In this document: positions 27,518 through 32,405 of the stretch, in pieces
Position numbering within the stretch: the stretch's first letter is position 1
Layout: the number at the start of each line of letters is the position of its first letter
Assembly: GCF_002843385.1 (NCBI RefSeq)
Contig: NZ_MVDE01000049.1
Location: 1 to 32,405 of the forward strand
Direction of reading: 5' to 3'
Origin: Labilibaculum manganireducens
GTDB lineage: Bacteria; Bacteroidota; Bacteroidia; Bacteroidales; Marinifilaceae
DNA: 32,405 nucleotides
Program-made: the position numbers and the translations under genes
The notes under the pieces: model-generated
What the model was told of the DNA's origin: nothing
The model's database searches: none
What the model saw: the letters and a program-made list of their open reading frames with translations, nothing else

Positions 27518-27815
27518 ATGTTTATAATTTTAAGTTTTTGTCATATAGCCTGTCCCGAACTTGTTTCGGGAGAACTTACCATGCTGAAATAATCATCCCC
27601 CTGTGTGTCAAAATATCCTTGTCATGGACGTTTCATATGATTATAATTTGTTTTCATTTGCCATATGGAACTTACCATATAATCATCTCCCTGTGTGTAG
27701 AAAGCTTTATACATGGACGTTTCATATGATTAGAATTTTAAGTTTTTGCCATATGGAACTTATCATGAACCAATAATCATCCCCTTGAGTGTCAAAAATT
27801 CCTTGACATGCAAGT
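27514..27815 (-). repeat. Three tandem degenerate leader repeats upstream of the putative glycosyltransferase
   Basis: Three imperfect units fill most of the 384-base gap: 27721-27815, 27631-27720 and 27514-27630. On the minus strand each unit runs from about CATG(T/A)CAAGG, through GACACxCAGGGGGATGATTAT and TAAGTTCCATATGGCAAA, to ATAATCATATGAAA. The last ATATGAAA is the start codon region of the gene at 27517, so the units look like copies of its leader plus first codons. The unit next to the gene carries an inserted hairpin CCCGAA-ACAAG-TTCGGG (about 27553-27571), itself a common Bacteroidota element. A 58-codon frame (27722-27898) crosses one unit but shows no codon-like conservation. Confidence 0.75.
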
Positions 27816-27901
27816 TTTATATTATTTATTATCCACGGCAACAGATCTGGTATCAAGCTAATAAATTGTATCATTTCTAACCGTGCAAAAAGGATCATCT
27901 T

Positions 27902-29428
27902 TTACTCAATAATTTTATTTTTTATCTGTTTTACTAATTTCTCATACAAGCTTGGACGATAGGCATTATTTTCAATCACTTCACCTTTTTTATTGTAAAT
28001 CATATAACGCGGTATTCCTGAAAACTGAGTATTTAAAACATCTTTCATACTTTTATTTGTCAAAAAATGATAACCATACAGTTTATAATTCTTAATAAAA
28101 TCCTTCCAATTCTCTTTACTACCCTCATTATCGAGCGATACATAGAGCATTTCTATATCATTTTCTTTAAGAAATATTGTCAACAATTCCTTGTGTTTAA
28201 ACTCAGCTACACAAGGCGCACAATAGGTTGCCCAATAATCCACAAATACATTTTTTCCAGAAAAATTTTCTTTAATTACCTGATCAATATCACTATATTC
28301 CTTAATGTCAAACTTTATAATCCTTCCTTGTGCATCTAAACGAAGCAATTGATTTTTATTTTGATCGCTTTCTGCTGATACATCAATAGTGCCAAGTAGT
28401 TCATTAACAATAGTCGCATTGTATGGACTATCCGGAAATAAATCCCTATATGTTTTAAATACCCTGACAAAATTTTCATTAGACATAGGTTTAAACACCA
28501 AAGCTATCATCATGGCATTTCCAATTAAAAATTCTTGCTGATTCAATGGAGCGTAATCGTATATCCCAAATTCAGAATCAACCATTCCAAAATACTCCTT
28601 ATATTTTTCCCATACTCTTTGGGGCTTTGAATTAGATATTGGTAATTTTTTCTCTTTTATCAAATAACATTTAAAAGCTGCTGTATTAGATACGACAATA
28701 CTTGATTCATATTTTTTTGCAAAAGGATCAAATTCTTCAAATAACTGTTCTGTTAACTGGAGCAATTCTTTTTTATTCATTCTTAGTTCCTGAGCGTTTT
28801 TAAACCCGTCACTAATTATTCCCATAGTCCAAAACAATAATCTCTGTTCCGTTTCTGCCATGAGATTAGCCAGGCATGTTTCAGTAATCTCGTTTTTCAC
28901 ATACAAATCATTTAGCAATGTCTTATATGGAGATAAGATAAAATGAAGACTATCCATAGCCTGAGAAGAACTTGAAGAATTCTTTATCACATTTACAATT
29001 GTATTTTGATCATCACCTCCATTATTTAAGAGCTTTCTATTAACCAACAAATCATTTCCTCTGGCATTTGTACCATGAAATATGACCATTTGATTCTTAG
29101 ATACTGAATCTGTTATCACTTCAAAATCTATCACTTCCCCTCTGTCTACATAGCACATAAATTTTGGAAGTCCTTTACTTTGTATTCTCACAAATGAGTT
29201 TTCAGACAAATACAATTCTTTTGTGAACATTCTATTTTCAATGAAACAATCGTCATTTCCATCAACATAAAATATATTGAAGCGTCTTTGTATTGGTTTA
29301 CTTAACTGGACTACATCCCCATTTTGAGCAATATCTATCTTTCCCTTAATTATAAATTTTGAGTTTTGCGACAATGTTATTTGCCCCAAAAAAAGAGTGA
29401 CAAATAAAAAAACAATAATGTATCTCAT
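27902..29428 (-). CDS. Exported TlpA-like thiol-disulfide oxidoreductase
   Basis: This encodes 508 residues. A Sec signal peptide (about 1-20, MRYIIVFLFVTLFLGQITLS) is followed by a roughly 350-residue N-terminal region of mixed type without recognised motifs. Long TlpA/ResA-like proteins of Bacteroidota commonly have such a region. A C-terminal thioredoxin-like domain (about 385-505) follows, with the redox motif C403-A-P-C406 in DYWATYCAPCVAEF and the cis-proline loop SGIPRYMIY. It should act on thiols in the periplasm. Standing between the precursor gene and the modification/export genes, it may reduce, proofread or isomerise disulfides of the exported four-cysteine peptide. Confidence 0.88.
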   Translation of the reverse strand: MRYIIVFLFVTLFLGQITLSQNSKFIIKGKIDIAQNGDVVQLSKPIQRRFNIFYVDGNDDCFIENRMFTKELYLSENSFVRIQSKGLPKFMCYVDRGEVIDFEVITDSVSKNQMVIFHGTNARGNDLLVNRKLLNNGGDDQNTIVNVIKNSSSSSQAMDSLHFILSPYKTLLNDLYVKNEITETCLANLMAETEQRLLFWTMGIISDGFKNAQELRMNKKELLQLTEQLFEEFDPFAKKYESSIVVSNTAAFKCYLIKEKKLPISNSKPQRVWEKYKEYFGMVDSEFGIYDYAPLNQQEFLIGNAMMIALVFKPMSNENFVRVFKTYRDLFPDSPYNATIVNELLGTIDVSAESDQNKNQLLRLDAQGRIIKFDIKEYSDIDQVIKENFSGKNVFVDYWATYCAPCVAEFKHKELLTIFLKENDIEMLYVSLDNEGSKENWKDFIKNYKLYGYHFLTNKSMKDVLNTQFSGIPRYMIYNKKGEVIENNAYRPSLYEKLVKQIKNKIIE

Positions 29429-29459
29429 TAAATAAAATATTAATAATGAATAAATTGCT

Positions 29460-29486
29460 AAAAGGAGAGAGAGTCAATCTCTCTCC
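29460..29486 (-). terminator. Terminator or attenuator hairpin after the precursor peptide gene
   Basis: On the minus strand GGAGAGAGA (29486-29478) and TCTCTCTCC (29472-29464) form a 9-bp stem with a 5-base loop, followed by only four T. It lies 15 bases after the peptide stop codon. A weak terminator at this place would let the peptide be made in excess over the downstream genes. Confidence 0.6.
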
Positions 29487-29500
29487 CTATTATCTGCTAA

Positions 29501-29662
29501 TTAGCATGCATTCCAACAAGAAGCGATACTACCCATTTCTCCTTTATATGTTCCATTACAATAACAAGAAAATCCACCATCCATTGCTTTCATTTCATTT
29601 CTTGATAATTTTTGTGCTGGTAATAAAGAATCAATCTTTAACATTTTAGCTGTTTTTGCCAT
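29501..29662 (-). CDS. Double-glycine leader precursor peptide with a four-cysteine core
   Basis: This encodes 53 residues. The leader (1-30) begins MAKTAKMLKIDSLLPAQ and ends KLSRNEMKAMDGG. L19, E23, M27 and G29-G30 occupy the -12, -8, -4, -2 and -1 positions recognised by C39 peptidases. This is the GG-leader type known from Bacteroidales natural-product precursors. The 23-residue core (31-53) has cysteines at 33, 35, 49 and 53 (C-x-C, 13 residues, C-x3-C), one Lys and one Glu, and possible glycosylation sites S32, T38, S45 and S48. Nested pairing 33-53 and 35-49 would give a hairpin. The cluster's C39 exporter, VKOR-thioredoxin and TlpA-like protein fit a secreted disulfide-bonded peptide. 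Activity (bacteriocin or signal) is unknown. Confidence 0.9.
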   Translation of the reverse strand: MAKTAKMLKIDSLLPAQKLSRNEMKAMDGGFSCYCNGTYKGEMGSIASCWNAC

Positions 29663-29796
29663 TTTTATAATTTTTAATATTTGACTTTGCTTTTATAAAT
29701 AGGTACAAAGCTCATTTACCTTCATTTGCTGTTGCAAATGGTCAATAACTTACCATTACTGTACGTGCACATACAAACAAGTAAGTTAATCTTTAA
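29663..29796 (-). promoter_or_regulatory. Leader region of the precursor gene with a stem-loop
   Basis: A perfect hairpin, CATTTGC (29723-29729), loop TGTT, GCAAATG (29734-29740), lies about 60 bases upstream of the peptide start, 56 bases past the stop codon of the fusion-protein gene. No T-run follows on either strand and no TAnnTTTG box was found. The region may hold an RNA-processing site or an unrecognised promoter. Confidence 0.4.
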
Positions 29797-31404
29797 TCAC
29801 ATTATGTAATGTAAATTGTCGATGTCATAAATAAAAGGCAATTGATATCCATTAAAAAAATACGTAGGTGTATACTGTATTTGTGTATTTATGCACCATT
29901 CATCCATTATGTCCACCCCAACATCGACATTTAGCAACTCTTCTTTAAGCGGATATTTTTGAGCGAATCTATCATAGCTCAAATCTGAAATTTGGTACCA
30001 ATCTTTAAGAATTTTAAATTTTCCCCGGTCAGTTTTGCATTGGGACATAAGAACCATAATATGAAATGTAGGAAGAAAGGCAGGATTTTCTTTTCGATTT
30101 GGCGTTGTATAAATTATTCTGATTTTCAAATCAATATTTTTAGATAATAATTTTTCTATTTTGGGATGTGATTGACTGCAAGGTTGACAATATGGATTGC
30201 ACACTTTTATTAATGTATTTGTAGCATTCTTATTGCCTAAAAGAATTCCGACATCTTCCCCTGGTTCTTCTATTTGTTTCTGTTTTATTAGTAAACTTTG
30301 AAAGATATCAGGATTATATTTAAATCGACGTAGTTCCAGTTTTATAGAATTAGCCTCATTAAGATGGATTACAAAAGGTTTAAGAGATAACCATAACAAT
30401 AATGAAGAGAGATATGCCCCTAAAATTTTAACAAAAAATAGAGAAGAAAAATTAAATAGAAAAAAGGATTGATAATTAATCAATGCATTTATCCCTCCTA
30501 TCACTAATAAGGATTGTATCAGCAGACACAAAACGCACCATTTTTTTACAATGAATGCCTGATAACAAATTGAAAATATTACATATGGTAAAGCCAATAC
30601 ATTAATAAAAAGAACTGCTATTAATGCATTTTTTATAGAATTTCCAACAAATACAAGCGTAACAATTCCGCCTAAAAAATATGTCCACCCTATTTCACTC
30701 CAATTTAGTATTCCGAATAATTTTGATGCTTTCGAAGTTATTACCGATTTACAATTACCATTTCCAAAAGCAGAACAAACTTTATCCCAAAAATAATTAT
30801 GAGTCCTAAATTCATATTTCATTAGTTCTGATGATATCACCACTCCAATCACCAATACAAAATATTGTAGGTAAACCACATTACTTAAAAGCAAATCCAG
30901 ATTTGCCATTTTTTGATTAATAGAATAAAATGAAGCCGTGAATAATACAACTAAAAATATAATTGGCAATAGAACCTGAACTAAGTTCCTTAACTTGATT
31001 TGTTTGTACCCTTCCTCACCAGAAGAAACCGTAGTTTCAACCAATAAACAAACACCAGTCCAGACAGATAGAAAATTATTTTTCTCAATGCTCTCTGTTC
31101 TATTTTTTCCATTGGCATAAAACTCTACTTTTTTATCATTTACACTTGCTACTATAACAGGATGTCCCTTATCATTAACGTAGGTTAGAAAGGGGGGTGA
31201 AATACTGCCAATCTCTTCTCTGCTAATGTGAACCGCAGCATTCTTAACCTTCCACATATTAAGGGAATCACTAATACTCAGTAAGCTGGGCCACTCCGGG
31301 TGATTTTCCAAAGAATCTTCAATTGTTTTAGAATTAACTTTGATTTTCAATAATCGTAAGAGTCTTATTACAACATCAACCTCTGGAGAATACATTTTAA
31401 ACAT
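29797..31404 (-). CDS. C39-like / VKOR / thioredoxin fusion: disulfide-forming membrane protein
   Basis: This encodes 535 residues. Residues 1-125 resemble a C39 peptidase fold without the catalytic cysteine (GHPVIVAS stands where the active-site His strand is expected) and may bind the GG leader. After a transmembrane helix (about 140-160) comes a VKOR domain (about 170-345). It has loop cysteines C210 and C218 (VCSAFGNGNCKSVITSKASKLFGI) and the quinone-side pair C290-VL-C293. A C-terminal thioredoxin/DsbA-like domain (about 380-535) has C406-QP-C409 and cis-proline P513 in YTPTYFFNG. Electrons would pass from substrate thiols through the thioredoxin domain and VKOR to quinone, making disulfides in the periplasm. 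It is the first gene of the cluster and the natural oxidase for the four-cysteine peptide. Confidence 0.9.
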   Translation of the reverse strand: MFKMYSPEVDVVIRLLRLLKIKVNSKTIEDSLENHPEWPSLLSISDSLNMWKVKNAAVHISREEIGSISPPFLTYVNDKGHPVIVASVNDKKVEFYANGKNRTESIEKNNFLSVWTGVCLLVETTVSSGEEGYKQIKLRNLVQVLLPIIFLVVLFTASFYSINQKMANLDLLLSNVVYLQYFVLVIGVVISSELMKYEFRTHNYFWDKVCSAFGNGNCKSVITSKASKLFGILNWSEIGWTYFLGGIVTLVFVGNSIKNALIAVLFINVLALPYVIFSICYQAFIVKKWCVLCLLIQSLLVIGGINALINYQSFFLFNFSSLFFVKILGAYLSSLLLWLSLKPFVIHLNEANSIKLELRRFKYNPDIFQSLLIKQKQIEEPGEDVGILLGNKNATNTLIKVCNPYCQPCSQSHPKIEKLLSKNIDLKIRIIYTTPNRKENPAFLPTFHIMVLMSQCKTDRGKFKILKDWYQISDLSYDRFAQKYPLKEELLNVDVGVDIMDEWCINTQIQYTPTYFFNGYQLPFIYDIDNLHYIM

Positions 31405-32097
31405 ATCGTTACTTACAAATTATACTGCAAACAATTTAAATCACTCCACTGCCAAACACCTTTTCAAAAAATTACTCTCATAAATATTTACAATACTTTA
31501 CATTAATATTGAATACTACTAATATTATGGGTAAACTAAATTTACTCTTTAAACAAACTGCCCTTAAATTGTCAAAATACAATTAAAGCAATTCATAAAT
31601 CTCTTTTTACACAACATAAATATTTACTCACTGAATTTATACAAAATTTAAACACTATGAAATAAATAATCAATAAATTATGAAATATTTATCCACAATC
31701 TAAACCGCAATCGTTTTCTGTTTATTTAAAAAGCCATTTTACCACAAAACACTACACCTTCAAAATCTAAAGATACATTATGAGACATTATTTACTAAAA
31801 TTTCACATAACAAATTAATAAAAAATTCACTTATAATGTTTCAGTTAAATTAAAATTAATGAGGACTAAAGGAAAATCGTACAAATTAGTATAAACAAAT
31901 AATTTTATAATTTTTGTTTATGATAATATATTTGTATTAAAAAGAAGGTACCTTAGATAAGTGTTTCTTGCTCTTCACCTTGATTTGGTTGAAAAAAATA
32001 AATTTTAAGGTAAAGATACTACCGCGTTTAAACTGACATAAAATTCCAAATAACCTCTCTGAAATTGATAAGGTCACTTTTATCTAATCTCCAAATT
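31405..32097. other. Gene-poor, very AT-rich stretch
   Basis: No open frame above about 40 codons looks real on either strand, and no tRNA, repeat array or hairpin terminator was recognised. TATATTTG at 31927-31934 fits the TAnnTTTG -7 box on the plus strand but has no gene behind it, only the decayed cotransporter fragment. The promoter of the minus-strand peptide cluster should lie near 31405-31600, yet no good match was found there. The base composition is poorer in G+C than the housekeeping part of the window. Confidence 0.5.
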
Positions 32098-32253
32098 ATT
32101 GATAATGAAATCAACGCTATAGAACTACTCTTATAACTGAATATCTCACAAATTTAGAAGAGAATAAATGCAATATTGTTTATAGTGATCTGTTCTCTAA
32201 AGTGTAAAAATAGGTGTTAAAATAAGTGGGCAATTAATAAAATTAAAGAATAA
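32098..32253 (+). pseudogene. Decayed copy of the Na/Pi cotransporter 3' end
   Basis: Translated in two frames joined by a shift near 32134, the fragment reads IDNEINAIELLL, then TEYLTNLEENKCNIVYSDLFS, then after a further frame break KIKE and a stop. The intact gene at 20575-22269 ends IEREINDYRTLL, TEHLNNVEEHKYKYQ, GIIYNDLFSE and NEIKE in the same order. At DNA level GATCTGTTCTCT and AAAAATAGGTG are identical in both. In-frame stops and at least two frame breaks show it is not expressed as a protein. Only about the last 55-60 codons are recognisable. Confidence 0.8.
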
Positions 32254-32299
32254 TACGGTTCTGTTTGTTAATTTACTCAAAAAAAACTTATCTTAGTAT

Positions 32300-32405
32300 A
32301 TGCCAAAAATTATAGATGTAGAAATCACCGAAAGTGAATCAGAATTACTTTACCTTCTGAGAAAGCAGACAAAAATTCTTCAGCATAGTAGAGTTAAAAC
32401 CCTTC
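32300..32405 (+). CDS. Probable IS630-type transposase, N-terminal fragment (runs off the window)
   Basis: Thirty-five codons are visible: MPKIIDVEITESESELLYLL then RKQTKILQHSRVKTL. This resembles the start of the helix-turn-helix region of IS630-family transposases in Bacteroidota, where a short beta-strand start precedes an E-L-x-x-L-L helix and a K/R-rich helix. The rest lies beyond the window, so neither completeness nor the inverted repeats can be judged. It follows the decayed cotransporter fragment by 46 bases. Confidence 0.5.
   Translation, partial: MPKIIDVEITESESELLYLLRKQTKILQHSRVKTL

Noticed and set aside
27514-27815. CRISPR array or multiple precursor peptides
   Set aside because: The units are contiguous and degenerate, and the short frames in them have stops at different places and no GG leader.
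29446-29649. 67-codon plus-strand frame opposite the peptide gene
   Set aside because: It has no recognisable features and is antisense to a gene with an exact double-glycine leader and cluster context.

Overview
The window reads as chromosomal DNA from an AT-rich member of the Bacteroidota, probably a marine or anaerobic Marinilabiliales-type bacterium. The order-level placement is inference from gene style. Three things support Bacteroidota: several candidate promoters carry the TAnnTTTG -7 element typical of the phylum; atpD and a short 79-residue atpC stand alone as a pair; and a small peptide gene carries a GG-type leader of the Bacteroidales kind. No database search was possible, so all family names come from motifs seen in the translations.

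Layout. Positions 1-303 (minus strand) are the 5' part of a group IIC intron ribozyme, sitting directly next to a terminator hairpin. Positions 340-1100 hold non-coding repeats: REP-like palindromes, a 232-233 bp tandem duplication and an array of ten 7-bp units. Next come a lipoprotein alpha/beta hydrolase, a small zinc-ribbon protein and a YihY/BrkB membrane protein, all on the minus strand. Positions 4002-11297 (plus strand) hold an OmpR-type response regulator, its histidine kinase, an LtaS/phosphoethanolamine-transferase-like membrane enzyme, a GT2 glycosyltransferase, a double LAB_N membrane protein and an ArnT-like GT39. Together they look like a regulated envelope or lipid A modification locus. 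A UDP-glucuronate-epimerase-like gene follows with its own promoter. Positions 12548-20086 (minus strand) are mostly housekeeping: an exported glutathione peroxidase, a heptosyltransferase-like GT9, atpC-atpD, a polyprenyl diphosphate synthase and an RND/MMPL exporter. A Na/Pi cotransporter (plus strand) ends this part.

Positions 22324-31404 (minus strand) are the most interesting region, a peptide secretion cluster. In transcription order it encodes a C39-like/VKOR/thioredoxin fusion, a 53-residue precursor peptide with a textbook double-glycine leader and a four-cysteine core, an exported TlpA-like thioredoxin, an array of tandem leader repeats, a DUF6734-type putative glycosyltransferase, a C39-peptidase ABC exporter and an HlyD-type adaptor. 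The set suggests that a disulfide-bonded, possibly glycosylated peptide is made, trimmed and exported. The gene content parallels Gram-positive glycocin clusters such as sublancin, but with different parts and a different cysteine pattern. No immunity gene and no TolC-like protein are visible.

Positions 31405-32405 are a very AT-rich gene-poor stretch. It ends in a decayed copy of the 3' end of the Na/Pi cotransporter gene and the first 35 codons of a probable IS630-type transposase. The peptide cluster is therefore bracketed by the intact and the decayed Na/Pi cotransporter 3' ends in the same orientation, which hints at how it arrived.
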